A stretch of DNA of 64,000 bases from Leuctra nigra (taxonomy: Eukaryota > Arthropoda > Insecta > Plecoptera > Leuctridae): NCBI GenBank assembly GCA_934045905.1, contig OW203770.1, positions 5,332,001 to 5,396,000 of the forward strand, given 5' to 3'. The position numbers and the translations under genes were made by a program. The notes beneath the pieces are model-generated. The model was not told where the DNA came from and ran no database searches. It was given only the letters and a program-made list of their open reading frames with translations. Shown here piece by piece: positions 10,183 to 21,356 of this stretch. Each line of letters opens with the position of its first letter. The first letter of the stretch is position 1.

Positions 10183-10490
10183 CTTCTCTTGTCCACAACT
10201 ATAGTTCAATTGAAGTGTCAGTGCGGCATAACGACGTTTAAGTTGATCATCACAAGAGTCACGTAATACAAGCCACTTATACACATAGCATCCTGTTGCT
10301 TGTTATACAATGTGTCACAATGAAATCTCCAAATTAGATGGAGTTTAGTCGGATGGGATAATTGGGGGGGGGGGGGCATGATAATGGCCAAACTTAAAAA
10401 CAAAATTGTTTCTTATTATAATGTTTTTATTTTCATTCACAATTAGATATAAAGGAATTATGATTTTTGATTATGATTTCTGATTTTTAA
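10183..10490. other. Upstream region of GluCl-like gene
   Basis: Putative promoter side of the minus-strand gene. Holds a G13 tract at 10364-10376. No transcription-factor site stands out. Confidence 0.4.
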
Positions 10491-10499
10491 ATTAAGAGA

Positions 10500-11138
10500 G
10501 AGAGACTTTATTGTAAAAACACTGCCATAATAACATGGTTGCCACATGGACACAGTATAATATAAATGAAAATGACGTTATTGTAAATATATAGATGCAT
10601 AATAACTATGAAGTATCATGAAAATATGTAGGTAATGAATAGAATGAACGAAACAACAAATATAGTATTAATAATTAATGAAAACTTAAATCTACTGAGT
10701 TGAATTCTGGCTATATAAATGATTCCTTAAAATTGCTACTGATCCTTTTAAAGCTAATATACTAATAGATTTCATGAAATTCCTATCTAACTTAAACTTA
10801 GTACAAAATTGTTTAAAAAAAGTAGTCAAAGTTCCCCTAGCGCCTATGAAGAGACCAATGACTTCAATGTCTCTTGCCTCATACTTGTCTTTAAAGTAGG
10901 GGATTGTTGGTTCATAAATAAGGCGCTTCTCGTCATCAATCTCTTGCGCTTGCCCTATGTGGGACTCGAAACGAACTGTAGGGTCTAATATGTATGCCTT
11001 CTGTGATGTATCCATGGCAAAGATGTCCACTCTTAATCTAGAATCCAGCACAAACGAAGATCTTTCGATAGCAAAAATAAAAATTGTAAATTTTGAAAGT
11101 GGGTGTGCTACCATGTCGTTGGCACATCCTCTAACCAA
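10500..11138 (-). mobile_element. R2-like non-LTR retrotransposon, C-terminal fragment plus 3' UTR
   Basis: The minus frame 11138-10692 includes LRVDIFAMD, LDPTVRFESHIGQAQEIDDE and IYEPTIPYF, ending in IGLFIGARGTLTTFF. The same order occurs in the fragment at 46428-46964, which also has a CCHC knuckle; this matches the restriction-like endonuclease end of R2-type retrotransposons. The 3' UTR (10691-10500) contains ACTGTGTCC, ATTATGGCAGTG and an AATAAA, ending in CTCTCTCTCT. It is 5'-truncated, lacks the reverse transcriptase and is dead. The 3' UTR recurs alone at 42430-42595. Confidence 0.65.
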
Positions 11139-11739
11139 CCCCTAAAAACGGGGATAAGGAAGGCGGCACAAACGATTTAATTGACGGCACAATCCAGCAC
11201 AACGTAGCACAAACGATTGCAATAAAAAAATTGTTAAATCGAAGGTGTGTATGCCAACGACATGGACTCTTCAGCAACGGTGTTGGCGGCAATTCTATGC
11301 GAGATTTGCCATTGAAAATGACGGACTATAAAAGTAAAACAAGTGTTCCCTACCATTGATTTACCTTGCCATATTTTTAAAGCAATTTAAACGGATGATT
11401 TTTTTTTGAAAGTATGAAAATAAAATATTGTCAAAATTCTCGCCATAGTGTGAACGCGATACAATATGTTGGAATTAATAATCGACTTATCTTCATGTTC
11501 AATAGTTTAGGTTGCAAATGATTTCAGTGGTTCAAAAGTTAGAGCGACATATCGTAACAAATAATTACAGAATTTATCTCCGTGCAGTCAAATTAGTCGT
11601 TTGGAGAAGTTGGTCGTTTGGTTTATGGTCAATCCATAAACTTTTACCACTCGTTTGATCCATTTGTTACATGAGCACTATTTGTGTGAATACAGTGAGC
11701 ACTTTCATATTCCATTCAGATTTAAATAATTCAAATTAT
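11139..11739. other. Non-coding stretch
   Basis: No gene. Near 11165-11215 the word GCACAA is repeated several times (GGCACAAACGATT, GGCACAATCC, AGCACAAACGATT). Confidence 0.4.
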
Positions 11740-12075
11740 ACGTACACTCGACAATTCATAAAACGGTATTGGAAATTTTTCTGTGTCCCAGAAATGCATA
11801 CTTGATTCTAGCAGCGATCATTCTAGTTAAGGCTGTACTACTGCCTTCTCACTCTCTCGCTAGCCAAGCTGCAGCGGTCTCGCTTCTACTAATGAGACAA
11901 GTAGAATTAAACCAGTTTTCTCAGTGGGGTGAGGTGGGCTGGGAATAGATAACGTTGTCAATAAAGAAATATCGTCGATCACATCAATGTTCGAGCTTTC
12001 CTCACTGTGGTTTATCGTGATTTGAACGTTTGAACGGAAATCCACTTCTATTTTCAACATGCTCAAATGTAGTAT
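11740..12075 (+). repeat. Inverted-repeat partner of 16435-16750
   Basis: Contains ACACTCGACAATTCATAAAA, CTCACTCTCTCGCTAG, GCTGCAGCGGTCTCGCTTC and GATAACGTTGTCAATA. Each recurs in reverse complement and mirrored order at 16435-16750. Divergence is moderate with small indels. No long frame is conserved between copies. Confidence 0.75.
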
Positions 12076-12410
12076 TTCAAGCATTTAAATTTTTTAACAA
12101 TTAAAAGTAAATATGATAAATTATAATCATTGTAGTAATGAACCTTTATGCTAGAATATGATATATAATTAAATTGATAAGAAACAAATATTGAACATAT
12201 TGAAAATACTCAGTCGTCAGCTAGACATCATTTCATTAAGTGACGGCCAGGAGTTAGTGGGTTAGTTAGTGGTGTTCCTCATTAAAGGAACTGCAAAATA
12301 CACAGAAATTATCTGTTAAAAAATGTTAAATTACATACTTGATATTGATGTATTGCCTAAAATCGTACTAACGAAACGATGCGAGAATTAATTTCATCTG
12401 TTTTCTACTT

Positions 12411-13825
12411 TGAATCTAGTGGAGCGGTCGCTCCACGCCAGCCAAGTCGTACGGCGCGCACACTCTCAAATAAAGGCTGGAGCAAACCCACTTTTACTGT
12501 AAGCATCAAAGTGGCATTTTCGGCCTACTGGATCTTAAAATTGGGAAATCTCACATTGTTGCGATATATCTTAATTTCGAGCTATGGCCCACCCTACAAC
12601 ATATACCAAATTTGGGAACAATAGGTTACGCCCTTTGCACGCTAGAGGGCCGTGAAAACAGTGTTTTAGGGCGGTTTTCATAATAATAATAATCTCAGTA
12701 GTAGTAGTAGTAGTCTCCTGGAATTCAAATCCGGTAACATGGCCACAGCCAAAACGGCTGAACCGATTGATCTCACATTTTTACCACGTGTGCACTTTTG
12801 GCGTCTGATTTAACCTTTACCCCATGAATTTTTTGTGCCGCCATTTTGAAACCGGAAGTGACGTCATATCTCAACAACGGCTAGACCGATTGGAACGAAA
12901 ATAGCGCCAAACGATTCGGACGGTCATCTATATGGATAATCAATAGCAACAGACTAAAATTTATGTTAACGAAACCGGAAATGACGTCATGAAATTTAAT
13001 TCATCGATTGGCATTTCGGCAACAAATTTGATCCAATTATTTTGATATTTATGTAACGTATGTTCTTTTGTGATATTATTTGACTTGATATAAAACCAAC
13101 CGGAAGCCGCCATTTTGAAACCAGAAATGACATCATATCTTAATAACGTCTTAATAGATTTAAACGAAACCAACGCTAAACAATTTAGACGGTCAACTTT
13201 ATGTATTATCATCAATAATATTTGCAGTTTCCCATACTGAAACCGGAAATGACGTCACACATTTTAAAAATCGCACAAATTTACATTTTGATGCAATAAA
13301 TATACTATTTGAGACTGCTTATAATAAAATGAAATCATGTTTAAATTATAATTCAAGAGGTCAGTGATTTCAGCAGCCATTTTGAAATCGGAAGAAACGA
13401 CGTAATATCTCGAAAACTGGTTGACAGATCGGTATGAAACTAGTGCCAAACGATTCGGAAGGACATCTCTATGGAATAGGAACAGTCAAACTAGAATTTT
13501 CCTATTTATGAGGCCGGAAATGACGTCATTCAAATTTATAAATCATTATAATCCCCTCCTATACAATATTCAGAAAGCTAAAAATGATACACATCATTTA
13601 TAGTTATAAATTCTATGTGGCAGTGCAGAAAGTTCAGCGGCCATTTTGAAAACCGACGTGTTGCCATATCTCGGAACTGGGTTGACCGATTGGAATGAAA
13701 CCTTTGTTTTTTTCATGAGAATAACCAAATTGTAAAGGGTAATTTTTTTTAAAGGATTTAGTAATTGTTCATGTGATATGTGTCACACGTAAGTTGTAAG
13801 AATAAACTAAAAAAAGTAGTGATAT
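12411..13825 (+). repeat. Composite foldback repeat, left arm (copy 2, extended array)
   Basis: Starts with the GTGGAGCGGTCGCTCCAC hairpin. The ~267-bp unit is present about four times: the CCATTTTG landmark occurs near 12840, 13108, 13376 and 13641. GGAAGTGACGTCA or GGAAATGACGTCA occurs near 12853, 12976, 13246 and 13515, with degraded versions elsewhere. It ends against the foldback at 13826. A CAGTAGTAGTAGTAGTAG run sits near 12695. Confidence 0.85.
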
Positions 13826-14224
13826 CCCCATAAAAAACACTCCGTGTAAAAATACCAGCCAAGTCTCTTCAACTTAAAAAAAATAATGAAATCTAAAAAT
13901 TCTGCACTGAAAAGTAGTGATATCAAAAAATTAGCCAAGTCAAAACTTTATTTGAAAATCAAAAAATACTTGGCGCATCGTTTTTTTAGGGCATTATAGG
14001 TATACTATGTATATGTATATTTCATGTATAATTTATAATTGGCTTATACTTCCAAGCTATTTATGTACACGATGCGCCAAGTATTTTTTGATTTTCAAAT
14101 AAAGTTTTGACTTGGCTAATTTTTTGATATCACTACTTTTCAGTGCAGAATTTTTAGATTTCATTATTTTTTTTAAGTTGAAGAGACTTGGCTGGTATTT
14201 TTACACGGAGTGTTTTTTATGGGG
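13826..14224. mobile_element. Foldback MITE (CACTCCGTG family), copy 2
   Basis: 399 bp; CCCCATAAAAAACACTCCGT at the left and the exact inverse at the right. Inner pairing is ATCAAAAAATACTTGGCGCA against TGCGCCAAGTATTTTTTGAT. The two arms look nearly identical, so the copy is fairly young or recently homogenised. Confidence 0.9.
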
Positions 14225-14462
14225 ATTTCTAATTTACAGCGACATTACTTCTCTATCTGTTACAAAAAATGTAAATCAGATTGCTCAGATTGATTCATAT
14301 GCGTAAAAATGTATTATAAGGCGGAGTTAAGTCGATTTTGTTTTTATTTAAAATTTAGTTTGAGGTATATTTCAGGGAAATTTGTAGAATTTTTATGTAT
14401 GAAAGATCTTAGCAATAAACTGATTTTGTTGGAGTATTAATAGGTGGACGATGTTTTTATTA

Positions 14463-15068
14463 GACGTGTGGTACAGGGCTTCAGCGTTTGTCCAACGCGG
14501 CACAAGATGCAGCCCTTGTGGCTGCGTCGCAAGCGGCGTCGTTCACAGACGCTGAAGCCAACCGCCGCCACCAACAACTCTCCTGGCTGTCCCCAAACGG
14601 CCAGGAAGAGGCTACGGGAAGCTGGACTTCGCTCCCAACACGCCGCGCTAAAAGAGGCCCTGACAGACAGTGGCGGCTATAACAGTGTGCAAGGTGTGAC
14701 AATTGCACACCTGATCATCCAAGAAAATTATTTAAAAGTGCTCCCTAATCCAGGAAGTAGGAAGTTAAATATTTTGTCTAATCATTTTGTTCTCCAAAAG
14801 ACGTAAAAATGTATCAATTTCAAACTATAAAGATACAAAAAAATCCGGGGTTATGCGCCCCGGCCCCGCATCTGCTGGGGGCTCTCCTCTTAGAGTACTT
14901 TCTTCTACGTCCTTCTATGTAATTGAACACCTGTTGTAAAGCCAAATAGCCGCCACTGCTGACAGACGACCATTGCGGGCACATCGCATCGCATGGCTTT
15001 CGCCAATAGAGCGGAAAGGAGACGATCGCTTCTCTGGCACAATCAAATTAATGGAGAAGTCTTCATAA
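14463..15068 (+). pseudogene. GC-rich reading frame of unknown function split by a hAT element
   Basis: After a possible acceptor (TTTTTATTAG, 14453-14462) a GC-rich frame reads QRLSNAAQDAALVAASQAAS, FTDAEANRRHQQLSWLSPNG and on to AKRGPDR, where the element at 14668-14958 begins. With the element and one copy of its 8-bp duplication left out, the same frame stays open, beginning RPLRAHRIAWLSPIERKGDD, to TAA at 15066-15068. Alanine-rich with G/C-ending codons, unlike its surroundings. I do not recognise the family; WLSP appears on both sides. It could be an exon of a lost gene or domesticated repeat sequence. Whether it was ever translated is inference. Confidence 0.45.
14668..14958. mobile_element. 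Non-autonomous hAT element, 8-bp TSD CTGACAGA
   Basis: 291 bp. Left end CAGTGGCGGCTAT, right end ATAGCCGCCACTG, perfect 13-bp inverted repeats. CTGACAGA at 14660-14667 is duplicated exactly at 14959-14966. The CAGTGGCG end and 8-bp duplication are hAT hallmarks. No transposase. Confidence 0.92.
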
Positions 15069-15387
15069 TTGTTTTGATTGTAAATTTGTAAATATCAACA
15101 GAAAAATATGTCAGATAAACTTTTCACCCAAAAAATAACATTTTCATTCATACAAATATCTACTTGAAGTTTCATGCGACATTTTGGCGGGAAAATCTAT
15201 GTGTGACGTATGTGACAATTGAAAACAGTCTATTCATCTCATAATAATAATAATAATGTTTTGTTTGTCTACATCCTAGACAATAGACATGTATACTTTT
15301 TCATGTAATACATTTAGAACCTAGGGTTCCATTTGTCCACAAGTAATGAGTAGTAATTCCAATGCCGGAAATTACGACAATGTTAAC

Positions 15388-15421
15388 TAGGCAAACGCTC
15401 AGTGACACGCGTTGATGAGAG
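15388..15421 (-). repeat. CTAG-family terminus, degenerate
   Basis: CAAACGCTCAGTGACACGCG, then TTGATGAGAGAGCAC, matches the conserved 3' module best seen at 44955-44992, in reverse orientation. The terminal CTAG is mutated. Sequence to 15600 is moderately GC-rich and not identified. Confidence 0.55.
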
Positions 15422-15624
15422 AGCACTAGGGTTGGGCCATGGACATTGTATAGCCTTTTGGGCGAACCGATTCCAAACCCGAATCGAACCGGCTTCAGAT
15501 ATTCGCGAAATCCGGACGAACCTCCAGCGCCAATTTGACATTTCCCGCCAACATTTCGATCCAGTGTATGTTCTAGATAGAAGGCTGTGTGACAATTAGA
15601 AGCCAAATAAGAAATAATGCAATA

Positions 15625-16046
15625 GGGAAGTTTCCTGTAGCTTAGATTTCATAATAATAGTTATTTTATTATAGTATGAGATGTTGCTGAACACAGATAT
15701 AGTATTATTTTTGTTGTGCGACGAATAGTTTTCGAGAAATTCAGTTACAAAGTTTGATACATTTCTTCTAAATTAAAAACAGAATAAATTGACATGACAT
15801 CACATTCCTTCAATTTCCATGGTAACAAAGTGTGTCACCATGGTAACACATTGTTGTGGACTTGAAAATGACATCACATTCCCGATTTTAGTAACATGCC
15901 GTTTTTCCAGCCAAAATATTTCGTGCCATTTCAAATTGATTTTTATGAATGAAAATTTTACTTTTCTCGAGGGTTATGTGTGTTCATCTTTATAACTTAT
16001 GATGATATTTACCAATTTACTGCAATAAAATTTCACGAAACTTCCC
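15625..16046. mobile_element. TIR element flanked by TA, possible Tc1/mariner type
   Basis: GGGAAGTTTC at the left and GAAACTTCCC at the right, each flanked by TA (15623-15624, 16047-16048). 422 bp, non-coding. The interior resembles 7370-7565. The inverted repeat is short, so the superfamily call is tentative. Confidence 0.55.
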
Positions 16047-16050
16047 TATT

Positions 16051-16434
16051 GTTGTAGTTCATCAATCATTTTGATTTTATTTTACTTTTCTTACCTTCTC
16101 TTCGTTCATAAATTCAATGATGTTAATTAATGTTTTCAAAAGTAAAATGCACTATAAAGATGGGCATACTTAAATGAATTAATTTTACTCATATCTTGAC
16201 AATTACCTATAAGAGTGATTATTTTTACTCTACTCTTGTATTCTTTAAGAATTGATGCCTGGCTGACAGGTGATACTAATTTGACATTATTATCATCAAT
16301 TTAATTTAAAATCATAGTATAATAATAAAGGTGCATTACTTTATTGATTATAACATTGACTATCAAATATTATAAATTATAACATTTATTTTTTTATAAT
16401 TGCCTAAAAATTAAAATGTTCGAAATAATACGTA
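16051..16434. other. AT-rich non-coding stretch
   Basis: No gene or recognisable element. Confidence 0.4.
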
Positions 16435-16750
16435 CAATAGAGCAGGTTGGAAATAGAAGTGAATTTTCGTTCAAACGTTAAAATCACGATAAACCATGGT
16501 TAGGACAGCTCGAAAGATTCGATCGAGGATATTCTGTTATTGACAACGTTATCTATTACCAGTCTACCCCCACCCCATTGACGAACAAACTGGTTACCTA
16601 TCTACCACTGTGTAGTGGAAGCGAGACCGCTGCAGCTTGTCTAGCGAGAGAGTGAGAAGGCAGTAGTACAGGCTCAACTAGAATCAAGTATACATTTCTG
16701 GGACTTCGAAAATATTCCAATACCGTTTTATGAATTGTCGAGTGTACATA
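16435..16750 (-). repeat. Inverted-repeat partner of 11740-12075
   Basis: Contains TGACAACGTTATCTATTACC, GAAGCGAGACCGCTGCAGC, CTAGCGAGAGAGTGAGAAGG and TTTTATGAATTGTCGAGTGT, mirroring the partner. The 4.4 kb between them would be the loop if the pair marks the ends of one large element. Confidence 0.75.
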
Positions 16751-17727
16751 AAAGATATGTGAAGATAAAAATGAAATTCAACGACTGAAAATACACAGAG
16801 AGTGAGAAAAAGAGATCAAGAGCAAATTTTTCGGTGGAGGTGCCGTGTTTCAAAAAATATGATGATGAATCAGAGAAAAATATTATGTGAAAACACGTGA
16901 CAATTTCTTCGTTTTTTTCCAGAGATGAAAATTGAGTGTAACTCGGCGAAGAAATTCGTTCATCTCGCATGGTTCATGGAGAGAATGTGTATGGTGAGGG
17001 TGGTGTCTGCTTATTATGGGGAATAAATCTGCTCAGGAGGGGGGGAGAGAATTATTCCACCTCAACCCCCCCCCCCCCCCCCCCCCCCTTCCCACCTTCC
17101 TTCGCGCCTGGTATTGTCAATACTTTAGCGACAACTTAACCTTGAAAATTCCACATTTTATTCGTACTTCGTATTTACTTTTCACTCTGTCATTGTATAT
17201 TTACGTACATTTGTCAGGCTGGCCGTACACTAAATATAATTTTAAATAATTTATAACATCAATACTGTAGAGGTACCTATAAAAATCATTGCTATAACAT
17301 TTTTACAACTGTCCAATTTAAATGCGTTTAATAGTAAATAACTAGTTTATACACCAAGAGTACATAAAATTGATACATTAAGAATTATACATGTCAGTTT
17401 GTTTTTATGCGCAACCCGCCGTTTACTTAAACTATAGATTCTTTCTTTTGTTTTCCCAATCGATGTCTAGCAACTGGACTTGGTGAACAGGTGAGTGTGA
17501 CGCTTCTGAGAGAATCTTTGTAAATAACAGTAAGTAAACAAACACTAGAAGAGTTCATGTGTCAGACAGTTGTGTACATTTCTTCAACACCTTCAGACGC
17601 CGGGAAAGAGTTGCAGTGAGAGAAAGAATTATTCGGGAGATGGAAAAGTTCGCAGATTCAGAGTGTCAAATGGTTAATTATTGTTGAGTATGATTCTATG
17701 TCGTAATAGCATGGATCCGTTCGTTAA
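16751..17727. other. Non-coding stretch with C23 tract
   Basis: A 23-C run lies at 17066-17088 after a G-rich piece at 17037-17047. No gene seen. Confidence 0.45.
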
Positions 17728-18219
17728 CAGTGAATTGTGACTTATCTAGATAAAATTATCTAGATAATAACCTACATAATTATTTTTTATCTAGTATCTT
17801 TCTAGATAATTAAATAATTAGTTATCTTTATCTTTATCTAGATAATAATATTGTTATCTATTAGCAATTATCTAGATAAAAAATATAATAATTCAAAATG
17901 TATTTGTGTGTATGAACATGCACAAACATCAAATAGCAGATGATATGCAAAAGGGAAATAATCTTCATTTAGTCACATTAGTTGGCTTGTTTTGACGGTC
18001 CCATTTAAAAAAAAAATTGAGTTCCAAATTTAGGATTCGAAAAAAATTGGGGAATAGTAGTATTTGGTAAAAAAATATCTATTATCTATTACAATTCTAT
18101 CTATTCATCTATCTATTTTTTTTTCTATTATCTATTATCTATTATTAATTATTTTTTTATCTTTATCTATTATCTAAATGATTTCTTGGAAATTGATCTA
18201 TTATCTTATCACAACCCTG
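17728..18219. mobile_element. Non-autonomous hAT element, 8-bp TSD TTCGTTAA
   Basis: 492 bp. Left CAGTGAATTGTGA; right TCACAACCCTG (inverse CAGGGTTGTGA). TTCGTTAA occurs exactly at 17720-17727 and 18220-18227. The interior is made of TTATCTAGATAA palindromes on the left and TATCTATTATCTATTA repeats on the right. No transposase. Confidence 0.85.
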
Positions 18220-18539
18220 TTCGTTAATCTCCTATACTTATACCAGTACCGTTAGAGAAGGGGATTGGAATCTACATAAAAAGGTACATCTAATGGGTTG
18301 GAATAGGTACCTTGTCTTGTCTGTGAAGACAGGATATTTGAAAGGTCAATTTTGGCGCAAGAAAAACTAATTTATATTCCAGATAAACCTATAGGAAATT
18401 AAATTTTGATTACTAGCAAATAGAATCAAATTCCATTACATGTAATATGTTTGTAAATAATACATATAAAAAGGCTCTCAAATTGACAGCGCTCGGCCGA
18501 TTGAGCAAATTGGAATGATACAATGTTCAATATGTTGAA

Positions 18540-20160
18540 ACTCTGTAGTGAGGGCTGTTAGCACATAAAATTGGCAGAATAGTGCAAATTGTGATAAGAA
18601 TTTTTCCTTTTGCAGTTTTATAGGAAATTTTCCGGTCTTTCATAATTTCGAGATCCTCAAAAAATCGGACCGCCATTTTGGGCACCAGGGCTGTCCAAAG
18701 TGCCAAAACATTTGAATTTCAGTGAAATTATAAAACTTTTGTCAATTTATTGTTCTTGTATAATAAACGGTGAGTCAGGAAGGTGCGATAAAAAAATAAA
18801 AATTCTAAGACTAACCAAAGTTGAATTTATTCAAGAAATTAAAGATGTCGGCGGATATGCTCTAAAATGACTGCCATTTTCAGGGAATTCGTGTTTCAAG
18901 GTTGCAGTTGATTATGTAGGTTCATATTATGGACATTTAACTTAAAAATCGATGGATCATGAAATTAACCCTTTGGGGGGGTAGGGGGGGGGGGGAGACC
19001 TAAAGGTTTCGATGTGTGTAAAATAATCCATAGTAGATAGAGACTAATAATTTCTTGCACACACTAATAAAACTGTGCTCTGTTCGAAAAAAATCCCGAG
19101 GTCCCAAAATTATGCCGCCGTCTTGGATGAGACTCGTTTATATTTCGTTATTTTGCGCACAGCAGTTGAAAAATGATGATAAATTTGCTATTTTAGTCAT
19201 CCCTTGTTCAAATTCTTGAGTTTTCATGTTTTGAAACCATGTGTGGTTTCATTGTTTAAAACGTAAAAAAGTTGAAGGCTAAGCAATAGTTGTCAACTTT
19301 TTTACGTTTTAAACAATGAAACCACACATGGTTTCAAAACACGAAAACTCAAGAATTGGCCTCCTGGACGAACATTACAAGCTAAAATCCCTATCTTGGG
19401 ACGTTTTTTCAACACGTTAATGAAGTCTGAGAGAGAATGGTTGGATATGCAGAGAATATGCAAATTACAAATTTAATTATTGGATTTAGGGCTAAATTTT
19501 TGGTCAAATAAACTTTTTCGTAGTGCTTATAAAATTTACTGAATTTTACGAAAAATGAAAAATAAACTCTTTTCATCCAAGATGGCGGCATAATATGGAG
19601 TTCTCGTATTTTTTTGTTGAAGAGAGCATATTTTTTTTAGTATGTGCAAGGAACCGATTTTCTCTAGCTAGTATGGTCAATTGTGCAGATATCGAAACCT
19701 GTAGGTCGCCACCCCCCCCCCCCCCACCCCCCAAAGGGTTAATTTCGTGATCCATCGATTTTTAAGTTAAATGTCCATAATATGAACCTACATAAGCATC
19801 GGCAGCCTTAAAACCCAAAAACCCTGACAATGGCAATCATTTTAGAACTCTCCAGCCGACATTTTTAATTTCTTGATTAAATTCAACTTTGGTTAGACTT
19901 AGAAATTTTATTTTTTTATCGTATCTTCCTGACACATCGTTTTTTATACAAAAACAACAAATTGCCACAAGTTTTATAATTTCACTGAAATACAAATTTT
20001 TTGGCACTTTGGACAGCCCTGGAGCCCAAAATGGCAGTCCGATTTTCTGAGGATCTCGAAATTATGGAAGAGCGGAAAATTTCCTATAAAACTGCCAAAG
20101 GGAAAATTCTTATCACATTTTGCCCTATTTTTGTGCTTACATCCCTCACTACTGGTAGGA
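18540..20160. repeat. Large imperfect palindrome, arms about 0.75 kb
   Basis: The left arm (from about 18540) carries AAATTTTCCGGTC, CCAGGGCTGTCCAAAGTGCC, a poly-G tract at 18975-18997 and ATGGTTTCAAAAC-like text. The right arm carries the inverse of each in mirrored order, ending near 20160. The centre is at 19275-19295, where ACGTAAAAAAGTTGA faces TCAACTTTTTTACGT. The right arm has extra sequence around 19390-19560. No transposase frame. Could be a foldback transposon or an inverted duplication. Confidence 0.85.
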
Positions 20161-21348
20161 TGTTCACCTAATCAGTCCGATTGTTTATTATAGTATAATA
20201 TTATTTAATTTTATATTGCTTCGATAGACGCCGGTTTTGCAACAAAATCGTGCAAAACTATGCTCAACCGGTAACTATTGGAGAAGAACACTTGAACCAA
20301 TTAATGTCACATTTGTAAAGCGTCCCGGTGGAATTGTTTCTTGCCACATTTCTTAAGCGGGCTCGATGATTTCGATCAAAACATTGACCTCGGTACAAGT
20401 TAATACCACTGATCTCCATTACTTCCACTTCGTTGCGTGGATTGCGCATTGAATCCCTTTAGCATTAGTCCCAGTGAAGTCGAAAATACATTAGAAAAAT
20501 GTTCCTATTCAAGGTCATCAATTTAAAACAGCCTATTTCACGATCTAAATCATGTCTAAAATCACTTTGAATGAACTAAATCATTACACTAGTCATTAGT
20601 TAAAAAGTAATTAACACGTTTTAGTTACATTAGTTATAATTTGTTACAAATCCACAAAATTATTACAGCGGCGACTTAGAAAATGTTGACTTCACTCGCA
20701 TAGCATCGATAAGCAATCCACGTGTTATATATCAGTGGTTAATACTAAAATATGAGAAGTGATTACTTCGAATTTGTAAATGTGTAAAGTTTTGTGAATA
20801 AAATTAATGTTGAAACAATTTTAGTATTGCTTATCATTATAATATAATTTATTTTGGGAAGTCAATGTTTTATCTTTGAACTATTTTATTGTATTGCTCT
20901 TAAGGGAATATCAGAAAAGAGGTATTAACCTAATGACGAATATCTTTTTAAATAGTACAGCTTGGTTACATTTTCTTGACGAAATTGTGTTAATTAATAT
21001 GAATTCTATCTTAATTTTAGTTTTTGGCAAAATTCTCAACGTGGGAACATAGTTTAAAACGAGGAACAAATTAAACTGTCACTTTTATTTCACTTCCAAT
21101 GTTAAAGTATATATAGGAACTGAAGTGAAACTTCAACTGCAGAATATCTCAGAATTTAGTTCAGAGACTCCATCTAATTTGTCGATATTATTGAGGGTGA
21201 TACAATAACGAACGAATAGTATTGAAAGTTTAAAAACTTTGTAGACAATATGTGCGAGAAACCATCGCGCCACCTTAAATTAATTTTAAAAAGGTGCCAA
21301 GCGAGAAAATAAAATAGCATATTAATTTTACTTTAAACAAATTAAAAA
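20161..21348. other. AT-rich non-coding stretch
   Basis: A slightly GC-richer patch at 20264-20450 has a short minus frame (NHRARLRNVARNN) of no recognised family. Nothing else stands out. Confidence 0.4.
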
Positions 21349-21356
21349 CGTACCAC

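Noticed and set aside
14481..14708. Minus-strand reading frame over the GC-rich block
   Set aside because: The plus frame has more natural codon use and continues past the hAT empty site; the minus frame includes part of the element.
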